Source of the DNA: DASWJZ01 sp050728815
GTDB taxonomy: Bacteria > Pseudomonadota > Alphaproteobacteria > Rhizobiales > Afifellaceae
Assembly: GCA_050728815.1 (NCBI GenBank)
Contig: JBOHKB010000056.1
Span: 1 to 19,340 of the forward strand
Direction of reading: 5' to 3'
DNA: 19,340 nucleotides
Numbering within the stretch: the stretch's first letter is position 1; the number at the start of each line of letters is the position of its first letter. Of the stretch, positions 6,494-15,529 are shown piece after piece. The position numbers and the translations under genes were made by a program. The notes beneath the pieces were generated by a model. The model saw only the letters and a list, made by a program, of their open reading frames with translations, ran no database searches and was not told the origin of the DNA.

Positions 6494-7765
6494 ATGCAAG
6501 GTCATCGAAGGAGGAAGCTCACTTACGTCGGCGTTTCGCTCGTCGCGCTCGCGGTGGCGGGCACCGTGGCGTTCGCACAGGGGACAAAGCTGGAGCTGAT
6601 GCACTTCTGGACCTCGGGCGGCGAGTCGCACGCGATGCAGGTGATCAAGGATGAAGCGGAAAAGGCCGGGATCGTATGGGAGGACGCCGCCGTCGCGGGC
6701 GGCGCCGGCATGAACGCCTACCAGGTGCTGCAGGCGCGCATCGCCGCCGGCAACCCGCCCGCCGCCATGCAGATGCACAGCGCGCAGATCCGCCAGTTTG
6801 CGCAGGAGGGCCTGCTCGGCAACGTCGACGAAATCGCCGCCGCTCAGAACTGGGACGCAGTCCTGCCGGACGGTCTCAAGTCATACGCCCACACAGACGG
6901 CGATTGGGTGGGCGCGCCGTTCAACACGCACCGCCACAACTGGATCTGGATCAACAAGGCGCTGCTGGACAAATACGGGGGCACCCCACCCAAGACGTGG
7001 GACGATTTCTTCGCGCTCGCCGACAAGATGAACGCCGACGGCGTCATCCCGATCGCCCATGGCGGTCAGGCTTGGCAGGAGCTGTTCCTTTGGGAAGCCG
7101 TGCTGAACGGCGTCGGCGGACCCGAGTTCCACAAGGCTGCCATCGAGGAGCTCGACGACGCCGCGCTGAGCGGGGACACCATGGTGCAGGTGTTCGACAC
7201 GTATCGGAAGGTGCTGAGCTACGTCGATCCCGGCTATCCGAACCGCGACTGGAACCTCTCGATCGCGATGGTGATGGAAGGCCAGGCGGCGATGGCGCTA
7301 GCCGGCGACTGGGCGCTCGGCGAATTCAACGTCGCGGGCAAAGTGGCGAACACGGACTACGTGTGCGCCAACGGCCCGGGCACCGAAGGCCAGTTCGTGT
7401 GGCTCGCCGACTATTGGGGCTTCTTCAGCGGCCTCGACGAAGCGGGCGTCGCCGCGCAGAAGAAGCTCGCCGAGATCACCATGGACGCGGCCGTGCAGGA
7501 GGAGTTCAACATCCGCAAGGGTTCGATCCCGGCGCGGCTCGACGTGAAGCCCGACAATTTCGGCGCATGCGGCCAGAAAGGCATCGCCGATCGCGCCGCC
7601 GCGGTGGCGAACGGCATGATGGTGCCGTCGCTGTCGCAGAACTCGGCGCAAACCACCGACGTGCGCGGCGTGTTCGAGGACGTCGTCAACGAATTCGCCA
7701 ACACGCCGGGCATGACGGCCCAGGACGCGATTGCTAGTATCCAGCAGGGCTTGTCCGAGCTTTGA
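6494..7765 (+). CDS. Sugar ABC transporter periplasmic binding protein (CUT1, family 1)
   Basis: This is a 423-residue extracellular solute-binding protein that captures a sugar in the periplasm and delivers it to the permease pair encoded next. A classic Sec signal peptide is visible: a basic start (RRRK), a hydrophobic core, then cleavage after AFA at residues 26-28. The mature protein begins with LELMHFWTSGGES, strongly reminiscent of glucose/mannose-type binding proteins. APFNTHRHNWIWINK and WLADYWGFFSG are further family segments. The mature part contains two cysteines (DYVCANG and FGACGQK) that could form a disulfide. GGGAGGAG at 6482-6489 supports the start. It is the first gene of its operon, behind the repeated operator, and is followed by a GC hairpin. 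A monosaccharide ligand is likely from the family; identity unknown. Confidence 0.93.
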   Translation: MQGHRRRKLTYVGVSLVALAVAGTVAFAQGTKLELMHFWTSGGESHAMQVIKDEAEKAGIVWEDAAVAGGAGMNAYQVLQARIAAGNPPAAMQMHSAQIRQFAQEGLLGNVDEIAAAQNWDAVLPDGLKSYAHTDGDWVGAPFNTHRHNWIWINKALLDKYGGTPPKTWDDFFALADKMNADGVIPIAHGGQAWQELFLWEAVLNGVGGPEFHKAAIEELDDAALSGDTMVQVFDTYRKVLSYVDPGYPNRDWNLSIAMVMEGQAAMALAGDWALGEFNVAGKVANTDYVCANGPGTEGQFVWLADYWGFFSGLDEAGVAAQKKLAEITMDAAVQEEFNIRKGSIPARLDVKPDNFGACGQKGIADRAAAVANGMMVPSLSQNSAQTTDVRGVFEDVVNEFANTPGMTAQDAIASIQQGLSEL

Positions 7766-7781
7766 TCTGACGATCGATCGG

Positions 7782-7808
7782 CGGCGGCGGGCTGCGGCCC
7801 TGCCGCCG
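7782..7808 (+). other. Intercistronic GC hairpin after the binding-protein gene
   Basis: CGGCGGCGGG at 7782-7791 pairs with CCTGCCGCCG at 7799-7808, a 10-bp stem with one G-U pair and a 7-nt loop. It starts 16 nt after the stop, and no T-run follows. Hairpins at this spot commonly protect the binding-protein mRNA or partly end transcription so that the permeases are made at a lower level; here this is inferred. Confidence 0.45.
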
Positions 7809-7865
7809 TCGTTCTGACGGGCAAGGGCCGTCTCGCGGAACCAGTCTCGGGGCGCATCTGGTCTG

Positions 7866-8795
7866 ATGACGGCGGCAGTATTGAGCAGCGAGGAGCGTCG
7901 CGGGGGCGCGGGCAACGCCCTGTCGCGCTGGCTGGCCTCGCGGATCAATGTGCTCGTGGTCATCCCGACCGCCGTGATCGTCGCAATCTTCGTCTACGGG
8001 TTCGTGTCCTATTCGGGACTGCTCTCGTTCACCGATTCGAGGACCGTGCCACGCTTCGCGTTTGTCGGCTTCCAGCAGTACGTGGCGCTCTGGTCGAACA
8101 GCCGCTGGCACGCGAGCGTCTACAACCTGATCGTCTTCACGATCGGCTATGTCGGCGTCTCGACGGTCTTCGGCCTGCTGCTTGCCATCCTCCTAGACCA
8201 GCGGATCAAGGCGGAGGCGCTGTTCCGCACGATCTATCTCTATCCGCTGGCGATCTCCTTCATCGTCACCGGCACGGCGTGGAAGTGGATTCTGAATCCC
8301 GGCCTCGGCATCGAAAAGCTCATGCACGACTGGGGTTTCTTGGATTTCCGGCTCGATTGGATCGCCAACCCGGACCGGGCGATCTACACGCTGATCATCG
8401 CCGCGGTATGGCAGGGATCTGGCTTCGCCATGGCGGTGTTCCTGGCGGCGCTGCGCGGCGTCGACGCAGAGATCGTCAAGGCCGCGAAAATCGATGGAGC
8501 CAGCCTCTTCCGCACCTATTGGAGCGTGGTCACGCCGCTCTTGCGGCCTGCGTTCCTGACCGTGTTCATCATCATGATGGCGCTCGCGCTCCGCACCTTC
8601 GACCTGATGGTGGCGATGACCGGCGGCGGGCCTGGGTTCGCGACCGATCTTCCGACCAACTTCATGTTCCAGTTCGCTTTCGGGCGGCAACGGCTCGGGC
8701 TCGCGGCGGCAAGCTCCATCATGATCTTCGTCTCGGTGCTCGTGCTGATGATCCCGTTCATCGCTTGGGAGCTTCGCCGCGAGGACCGGCAATGA
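7866..8795 (+). CDS. Sugar ABC transporter permease, MalF-like (first of pair)
   Basis: This is a 309-residue inner-membrane permease of the CUT1 MalF/UgpA-like class. A cytoplasmic N-terminal segment of about 30 residues is followed by several hydrophobic helices, starting near INVLVVIPTAVIVAIFVYGF. The EAA loop that docks the ATPase reads AAKIDGASLFRTYWSVVTPLLRP. The family signature MTGGGPG appears before the last helices. The ATG at 7866 has only a weak Shine-Dalgarno sequence. It lies 100 nt after the binding-protein gene and overlaps the second permease by 4 nt. It pairs with the next gene to form the translocation channel. Confidence 0.93.
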   Translation: MTAAVLSSEERRGGAGNALSRWLASRINVLVVIPTAVIVAIFVYGFVSYSGLLSFTDSRTVPRFAFVGFQQYVALWSNSRWHASVYNLIVFTIGYVGVSTVFGLLLAILLDQRIKAEALFRTIYLYPLAISFIVTGTAWKWILNPGLGIEKLMHDWGFLDFRLDWIANPDRAIYTLIIAAVWQGSGFAMAVFLAALRGVDAEIVKAAKIDGASLFRTYWSVVTPLLRPAFLTVFIIMMALALRTFDLMVAMTGGGPGFATDLPTNFMFQFAFGRQRLGLAAASSIMIFVSVLVLMIPFIAWELRREDRQ

Positions 8796-9691
8796 GCGTC
8801 GCCGCCGTCGCATCGATGCCGTCGGCGGCAACGGCCCGGCGCAGGCACCGGCTCAGCCGCCTCGCCATCTACGGCGCGCTTTCGTTCTTCGCGCTCCTCT
8901 ATCTCTTCCCGCTGCTGGTGATGATCTTCACGTCGCTCAAGCCGATGAGCGAGATCCGCGCCGGCAACATCCTGGCCCCACCCGCCGAGGTGACGGTCGA
9001 GCCGTGGCAAGCCGCCTGGTCCACCGCCTGCATCGGGGTCGAATGCATCGGCATCAGCCCCTTTTATTCCAACACCTTCATCATCGCAGTGCCGGCCGTC
9101 GTGATCGCGACGCTGATCGGCGCGCTCAACGGCTTCGCGCTCACGAAATTCGCCTTCCCGTACCACCGGCTGGTATTCGGGCTGATCCTGTTCGGCACGT
9201 TCACGCCCTACCAGGCGATCCTGATCCCGATGGCGCGGACGCTCGGCTCGCTCGGGCTGTCGGGTAGCCTGCTTGGCCTGATCTTTGTGCATACCGTCTA
9301 CGGGCTGCCCTTCACGACCGTCTTCGCGCGCGGCTACTACATGACCGTGCCGCAGGAGCTGGTGAAGGCGGCGCAGGTGGACGGCGCCGGCTTCTTCCGC
9401 ACGTTCTTCAGCGTCATGCTGCCGATCTCCGCTCCCATCCTGATCGTCTCGGTGATCTGGATGTTCACCAACATCTGGAACGACTTCCTGTTCGGCTCGG
9501 CCTACGCCTTCGGCAGCAACGCGCCGATCATGGTGGCGTTGAACAACATCGTGAACACGAGCACCGGCGAGAAGCCGTACAACGTTCACATGGCGTCGGC
9601 AGCGCTTGCCGCCATCCCCACGCTCCTTCTTTATGTCGTCGCCGGACGGTACTTCATCCGTGGGCTGATGTCGGGTTCGGTGAAGGGCTAG
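8792..9691 (+). CDS. Sugar ABC transporter permease, MalG-like (second of pair)
   Basis: This is a 299-residue inner-membrane permease of the CUT1 MalG/UgpE-like class. A basic N-terminus (ARRRHRLSR) leads into the first helix LAIYGALSFFALLYLFPLL, followed by the typical SLKPMSEI segment. The EAA loop reads AAQVDGAGFFRTFFSVMLPISAP. I chose ATG 8792 because it overlaps the previous stop by 4 nt (ATGA). The frame is open further upstream, but that part is a shadow of the first permease. The C-terminus ends GLMSGSVKG, as is usual for the family. The ATPase gene follows after 6 nt. Confidence 0.94.
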   Translation: MSVAAVASMPSAATARRRHRLSRLAIYGALSFFALLYLFPLLVMIFTSLKPMSEIRAGNILAPPAEVTVEPWQAAWSTACIGVECIGISPFYSNTFIIAVPAVVIATLIGALNGFALTKFAFPYHRLVFGLILFGTFTPYQAILIPMARTLGSLGLSGSLLGLIFVHTVYGLPFTTVFARGYYMTVPQELVKAAQVDGAGFFRTFFSVMLPISAPILIVSVIWMFTNIWNDFLFGSAYAFGSNAPIMVALNNIVNTSTGEKPYNVHMASAALAAIPTLLLYVVAGRYFIRGLMSGSVKG

Positions 9692-9697
9692 AGCGCG

Positions 9698-10801
9698 ATG
9701 GCGTCGCTCGAAGTCAGGAACGTCTCCAAGAAATTCGGGAGCCTGAGCGCGATCAGCGGCGTCAGCCTCGCAGCGAACGACGGCGAGTTCCTGGTGCTGC
9801 TCGGGCCGTCGGGATGCGGCAAGTCGACGCTCCTCAACATGATCGCCGGGCTCGAGCCGGTCAGCGCCGGCGACATCCTGATCGACGGACGCGTGGTCAA
9901 CGATTTCGCACCGCGCGACCGCGACATCGCCATGGTGTTCCAGTCCTACGCCCTCTACCCCTCGATGAACGTCCACCAGAACATGAGTTTTGGGATGAAG
10001 GTGCGCGGCATCCCGCGCGCCGTGCGCGACGCCGAGGTGCGGCGGGTCGCGGCGCTGCTGCACCTCGACACACTCTTGGACCGACGGCCAAACCAGCTCT
10101 CCGGCGGGCAGCGGCAGCGCGTGGCGATGGGGCGCGCGCTGGTGCGCAATCCGAAGGTCTTCCTGTTCGACGAGCCGCTCTCCAATCTCGACGCCAAGCT
10201 CAGGGTCGAGATGCGCACCGAGCTGAAGAAGCTCCACCAGAACCTCGGCGTGACCATCGTCTACGTGACGCACGATCAGATCGAGGCGATGACGCTCGCT
10301 ACCAAGGTCGCCGTGATGCGAGGCGGGGAAATCCAGCAGATGGCCGCGCCGCAGGAAATCTACGACCGGCCGGCTAATCTGTTCGTCGCCGGCTTCATCG
10401 GCTCGCCCTCGATGAACCTCATCAACGGCGTCCTCGACGAGAGCGGCGGACGCGCCATGTTCCATATCGCCCGCAACGGCGGGGATGAAATCCGGCTCGC
10501 GATCGGAGTGTTCTCGCGGGAGCATGCCGCGTACCGGGGCGCCCCGGTCATCCTCGGCGTGAGGCCGGAAGCGATCGCCCCCGACACCGCGGGCGCGGCC
10601 GACGGAACAAGCTTCGAGGCGCGGATCGACGTGATCGAGCCGACCGGCGCCGACAGCCTCGCCTTCCTGACGCTCGGCGGAAGCGACGTCATCGCGCGCC
10701 TGCCGTCGGGAAAGAACGCGGCCGGCGAACGCATCCGATTGCAGATCGATCCGGCGCGGGCGATGCTTTTCGACCCGAACAGCGAAGCGCTGATCGGTTG
10801 A
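9698..10801 (+). CDS. Sugar ABC transporter ATP-binding protein (MsmK/UgpC/MalK-like)
   Basis: This is a 367-residue cytoplasmic ATPase that powers the CUT1 permease pair. Walker A is GPSGCGKST (36-44), the Q-loop is VFQSYALYP, the signature is LSGGQ (134-138), Walker B is VFLFDEP (154-160), and the switch histidine is H192 in YVTHDQIEAM. A C-terminal TOBE-type regulatory domain follows from about residue 235, with ILGVRPEAI. All catalytic residues are intact and the length is normal. It is the last gene of the plus-strand operon. The stop at 10801 is only 17 nt from the stop of the convergent LivF-like gene. Confidence 0.95.
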   Translation: MASLEVRNVSKKFGSLSAISGVSLAANDGEFLVLLGPSGCGKSTLLNMIAGLEPVSAGDILIDGRVVNDFAPRDRDIAMVFQSYALYPSMNVHQNMSFGMKVRGIPRAVRDAEVRRVAALLHLDTLLDRRPNQLSGGQRQRVAMGRALVRNPKVFLFDEPLSNLDAKLRVEMRTELKKLHQNLGVTIVYVTHDQIEAMTLATKVAVMRGGEIQQMAAPQEIYDRPANLFVAGFIGSPSMNLINGVLDESGGRAMFHIARNGGDEIRLAIGVFSREHAAYRGAPVILGVRPEAIAPDTAGAADGTSFEARIDVIEPTGADSLAFLTLGGSDVIARLPSGKNAAGERIRLQIDPARAMLFDPNSEALIG

Positions 10802-10818
10802 AACGCCGCGGGCGCCGG

Positions 10819-11512
<694 letters not shown>

Positions 11513-11526
<14 letters not shown>

Positions 11527-13378
11527 CGTCCTCCCCGAGATAGACCTGCATCACCTTCGCGTCGGACAGAACCTCCGCCGGCGTCCCCTCCGCGATCTTC
11601 ATGCCGGCGTTCATGACGACCACGTGGCCGCAGAGCGCGCGGATCGCCTCCATCACGTGCTCGACCATGACGACCGTGATCCCCTCGCGCTGAATCCTGC
11701 GAACCAGCTCGATGCCGATCTTGAGCTCCGTCGGGTTCAGGCCGGCGAGCCATTCGTCGAGCAGGAGGAGCTGCGGCCGCGTCGCCAGCGCGCGGGCGAG
11801 CTCGACGCGCTTCTGGTCGATATAGGTGAGCTGCGAGCCGACGAGGTGAGCCCGGTCGGCCAGACCGACGCGCTCAAGCAAAGCATCGGTTTCGCGCATC
11901 GCCGCCGCCGGCCAAGTCGGATCGCTGCCGAACATCCGCCCGAGCATGATGTTCTCGCGCGTGGTCATGCCGGGGAGGACGCGCACGAGCTGAAACGTCC
12001 GGGCGATGCGGGCCCGACAGACCTCGAAGGATCGCGCGCCAAGGATTTCCTCGCCGTGGAAGTGGATCGAGCCGGCATCCGCCGGCAACTCGCCGGTGAT
12101 GAGGTTGAGGACGGTCGTCTTGCCGGAGCCGTTCGGTCCGATCAGCCCGGTAATGCCGCTTTTCGGGATATCGAACGAGAGGTCGCGGACGGCGACCAGG
12201 CCGCCAAACGCTTTTCTGAGCCCGTGGACGCTCAGGATCGTGTTGGGCGGCGGACCGCCGCCGCTGCGCTCGACAAGCGTCGGGCCTGACCGCGTGACGC
12301 GGTGCATGAACGGGCGAGGAGCCTTGCGCCGCGTCTCGCGCGGCACGGAGATCGGAGCGCTCCCCGTCCGCGCTGCCGCTGTCGAAAGCTCCGGCCGAGC
12401 GCGGCCGCCAGCCGGCGTCGCCGCGGCGGGGCGAAAGCGGGCGAGCGTCTGGCTTGCAGCCAGCTTCGCGTAGAGCTGCTCGATCCGGAGGGCGATTCCG
12501 CCCGGAATGAAATAGACGATCACGACGAAACAGATGCCGAGCGCGATGGTGAAGTACTGCGAGAAATGTCCGACGAGAAAATCGGACAAGAGCACCAGCA
12601 GGACGGCGCCAACGGCCGGACCCCACGGTCTGCCGGGACCGCCGAGCAGCGCGGCGATCAGCACCGTGAATGACCATTGATTGCTGAAGCCGACGGTGGG
12701 ATCGATGCTCGGGTAGCGGAGCGCATAGACGCCGCCGACAAGCGCCATCATCGAGGAGGCGATGGCAAAGACCAGCACCTTTACCAGCGTGGTGTTGATG
12801 CCGCTGTGGCGCGCCACGGTCTCGTCCTCGCCGATGGCGCGGAGCGCGTAGCCGAGGCGGGTCCGGCTCATGTACCAGCTGCCGACGACGGCGATCACGG
12901 CGAGGGCGAGCAGCATCTCGTAGATGGTGATCGCGCCGACGCTGACGCTCATGAAGCGGTTCACCTTGTTCGTGATGGTGATCTCGTACCAGCTGACCAG
13001 CTGGCGCATAAGTTCTGTCAGTCCGAAGGTGAAGATGACGAAATAGACGCCGCGCAGCCGGAGCGTGGACAGCCCGACCACGACGGCGAAGAGAAAACCG
13101 ACAATCCCCGCGAGCGCCAGTGAAACCGCGAGGGGCACAAGCTCATTCGTGAACGCCACCGTGTACATCCCGACGCCGACGAAGGTGGCGGTTGCGAGCG
13201 AGATGTAGCGGGTCGGCCCCGAGAACAGCGCCCACGCGGTGGCGAGCGCGACGTTGGCGAAAAACACGATGCCGGAGGAGATGCCGTAGCGTGAAAGCAC
13301 GAGCGGCAGCGCCGCCAATACGGCCGTGACGACGATAGCCGCCGCCAACGCAAGCCATCTCAACCGGTCCTCAGCCAC
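11513..13378 (-). CDS. LivM-LivG fusion: ABC permease joined to ATP-binding domain
   Basis: This is one 621-residue polypeptide combining a LivM-like membrane permease (about residues 1-320, many hydrophobic helices) and a LivG-like ATPase (about 381-621), which are separate proteins in E. coli. The linker of roughly 60 residues (about 320-380) is rich in Ala, Pro, Arg and Gly and looks disordered. In the ATPase part, Walker A is GPNGSGKTT (414-422), Walker B is LLLLDEW with its glutamate, and the switch histidine lies in VMVEHVMEAI. The signature position reads LTYID (517-521) in place of the usual LSYG/LSGGQ form. No stop or frameshift separates the halves. The start is GTG at 13376-13378, overlapping the LivH-like stop by 8 nt. 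Fusions of this type recur in Rhizobiales HAAT systems. Confidence 0.92.
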
Positions 13379-14234
13379 GGGCGAACAACCCGGTTGGCTT
13401 GATCAGAAGAACCAGGATGAGAATTGCGTAGTTGAACGCCAGCGTGTGGCTCGAATCGATCAGGTAGCCGCCGAGCGCCTCGGCGAGCCCGAGCAGGAGG
13501 CCCGCGGCGATGGCGCCTCCCATGCGGCCGGGGCCGCCGACGATGATGACGATCAGCGCCTTCAGCGTGAACAGGATGCCGATCGAGGCGCTGATGGCGA
13601 TGAACGTGCTGACGAGCGCGCCGGAAATGGCGACCATCGCGCCGCCAAGCGCAAAGGCGAGCGCCGAAAGATTGAGGACATTGATGCCGGAGAGGCTCGC
13701 GGCGATCGGGTCTATGGCGATGGCGCGGAGCGCGGTGCCGAAGCGGGTCTTGCGGAGCGCAAGGATCAGGATGCCGCCGAGCGCCATCGCGGCGATGAAG
13801 GCCATCAGGCGGTTTGCCGGGAGCATCGCGCCGGGGAGATGGATCGGGAAAGCGAGGAACTGGTAGGCGCGGACGTTGCCGCCCCAGTAGATCTGCTCAA
13901 ACCCCTGGAAAACGAAGAGCAGGCCGAAGGTGCAGAGCACCACGTCGCCGTCGAGCGCGTCGCGGTTGGGTGCCCGCCGGATCAGCGGCAACAGAAGGAA
14001 GCGGTAGATCAGCCAGTTGGCGGCGAACGCGATGGGCACGCTGACCGCCAGGCCGAGCAGCGGATTGAGCTTGTAGAGTGTAAACGCGAAGAAGGAGGCA
14101 AACGCGCCCGCGGTGAAGAACTCTCCGTAGGAGAGGTTCAACATGCGGGCGATGCCGTACTGGAGATTGAGCCCGAGCGCGATCAGGCCGTACATCCCGC
14201 CGAGGACGAGGCCGTTCAGCACGACTTCGAACAT
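13371..14234 (-). CDS. LivH-like ABC transporter permease
   Basis: This is a 287-residue inner-membrane permease of the HAAT/branched-chain amino acid class, the partner of the LivM part of the fusion. The protein is hydrophobic almost throughout. It opens with FEVVLNGLVLGGMYGLIALG, the standard LivH N-terminus, and contains KALIVIIVGGPGRMGGAIAAG, matching the conserved loop near the C-terminus. The start at 14232-14234 has only a weak Shine-Dalgarno sequence. A strong hairpin lies between it and the upstream binding-protein gene. Confidence 0.94.
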   Translation of the reverse strand: MFEVVLNGLVLGGMYGLIALGLNLQYGIARMLNLSYGEFFTAGAFASFFAFTLYKLNPLLGLAVSVPIAFAANWLIYRFLLLPLIRRAPNRDALDGDVVLCTFGLLFVFQGFEQIYWGGNVRAYQFLAFPIHLPGAMLPANRLMAFIAAMALGGILILALRKTRFGTALRAIAIDPIAASLSGINVLNLSALAFALGGAMVAISGALVSTFIAISASIGILFTLKALIVIIVGGPGRMGGAIAAGLLLGLAEALGGYLIDSSHTLAFNYAILILVLLIKPTGLFARG

Positions 14235-14264
14235 GGTCCGAAAGGTCCCCGCCCGGGAATGCGT

Positions 14265-14292
14265 GGGCCGAACGGGTGACCCCGTCCGGCCC
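14265..14292 (-). other. Strong intercistronic hairpin between binding-protein and LivH-like genes
   Basis: The arms 14265-14276 and 14281-14292 form a 12-bp stem with a single internal A/C mismatch and a 4-nt loop. It lies wholly in the 74-nt gap between the binding-protein stop and the LivH-like start. No T-run follows in the minus direction, so a full terminator is unlikely. mRNA stabilisation or partial attenuation to favour the binding protein fits its position. Confidence 0.55.
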
Positions 14293-14308
14293 GCGTTTCA
14301 TGCGGTTA

Positions 14309-15529
14309 CTAGCCCCACTTCGGCTTCGGGAAAAGCGGCGGCTGCGCGTTCGTCTTGTCGGCGGGGAAGATGCCGACCATCTTGCCGCCCTGCCACTGGC
14401 CTACCGCCCACGGGTTGGCGTTGATCTGGTTCTTCCAGGTGATGTCGCCCCAGAGCGTGCCCTTGCCGCCCTTGGCGATCTCGTCGCGGATCTTCACGCG
14501 ATCGATCTCGCCGACCGCCTCGATCGCCTGCTGGACGATCTGCAGGCAGGCATAGACCTGCACCGCGCCCGCTTCGGGCTCCTGGTTGTACGTCGCCTTC
14601 ATGGCCTCGGCGTACTCCGCGTAGCCGGGCGCCTCAGGGTCCTGCCCGCCATAGGCGAGGATGCCTTCGACCTTGTCGGCGCCGAACGCATCCCGGTAGC
14701 CGGGGAACACGCCGCCGATGCAGACATAGAAGACGGCGGGGTTGAAACCGAGCTGCTGCGCCTGTCCGGTCACAAGGAAGGTGTCCGGCGGGTAGCTGAA
14801 GGAGAGGAAGGCGTCCGGTTCGGTCGCCATTACCTCCCGCAGCAGCGGCTGCAGATCCTGGGTTTCCGGCGGATAGCTCTTGTTGAAGACGAGGTCCAGA
14901 CCGGCTGCGGGCGCCAACGCCGCAAACGCTTTGGCCATTTCGACGCCCAGCTCGATGCCGATGTTTGTGGTGGCTACGCGCCCTTTGATCTTTCCTTCGT
15001 TCTTGAGCTGAACGAGCCAATCGACCAGCGGCTGGGTCGCCTCGTTCGGCTGCGCGAGCGACCAGAATGCATACGGCCAGTCGTTGCCTTTCGTGTAGAG
15101 AATGGAATCGCCCGCCGTCGTGTAGATCACCGGATACTCGTACTGGTTGGTGATCGGCGCGGAGACGATGTTCCACTGCGTCCCCCACGGGGCAAGCATC
15201 ATCTCGACCTTGTCGTCGAGGATCAGCTTCTCGGTGAGCTTGATGGTCTCGTTGTTGTCGAAACGGCCGTCGTAATAGACGATTTCGACGGGTACCTTCT
15301 TGTTGTACTTCGACAGCATGATGCCGCCGGCGTCGTTCGTACGCTTCGCCCAGAGGTCGTACTGGGAGACGGTCGTCGATTTCGCGCCGTCGATGAACGG
15401 GCCCGACAAACCGACCGCGGTGCCGAAACGGATCTTGGCCGGCGCCTCCGCCTGCGCGTAGAGCTTGCGCGGCAAACTCACGGCGCCGACGGTGGCCGCA
15501 CTGCCCTTGATGAACGTTCGTCTATCCAT
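14309..15529 (-). CDS. Liv/amide-type periplasmic binding protein with Tat signal
   Basis: This is a 406-residue type I periplasmic binding protein of the HAAT family, delivering an amino-acid-, amide- or aromatic-like ligand to the Liv-type membrane complex. The N-terminus DRRTFIKGSAATVGAVSLP, with R3-R4, is a twin-arginine signal, and cleavage is likely after AQA near residue 27. The mature part starts IRFGTAVGLSGPFIDGAK, typical of the fold. I chose the ATG at 15527-15529 because AAGGGAGGG (minus strand, 15538-15546) lies 8 nt upstream and it places the Tat motif at the very start. The frame stays open upstream to 15880, but that stretch is not signal-like. It is the first gene of the minus operon. 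Ligand unknown. Confidence 0.93.
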   Translation of the reverse strand: MDRRTFIKGSAATVGAVSLPRKLYAQAEAPAKIRFGTAVGLSGPFIDGAKSTTVSQYDLWAKRTNDAGGIMLSKYNKKVPVEIVYYDGRFDNNETIKLTEKLILDDKVEMMLAPWGTQWNIVSAPITNQYEYPVIYTTAGDSILYTKGNDWPYAFWSLAQPNEATQPLVDWLVQLKNEGKIKGRVATTNIGIELGVEMAKAFAALAPAAGLDLVFNKSYPPETQDLQPLLREVMATEPDAFLSFSYPPDTFLVTGQAQQLGFNPAVFYVCIGGVFPGYRDAFGADKVEGILAYGGQDPEAPGYAEYAEAMKATYNQEPEAGAVQVYACLQIVQQAIEAVGEIDRVKIRDEIAKGGKGTLWGDITWKNQINANPWAVGQWQGGKMVGIFPADKTNAQPPLFPKPKWG

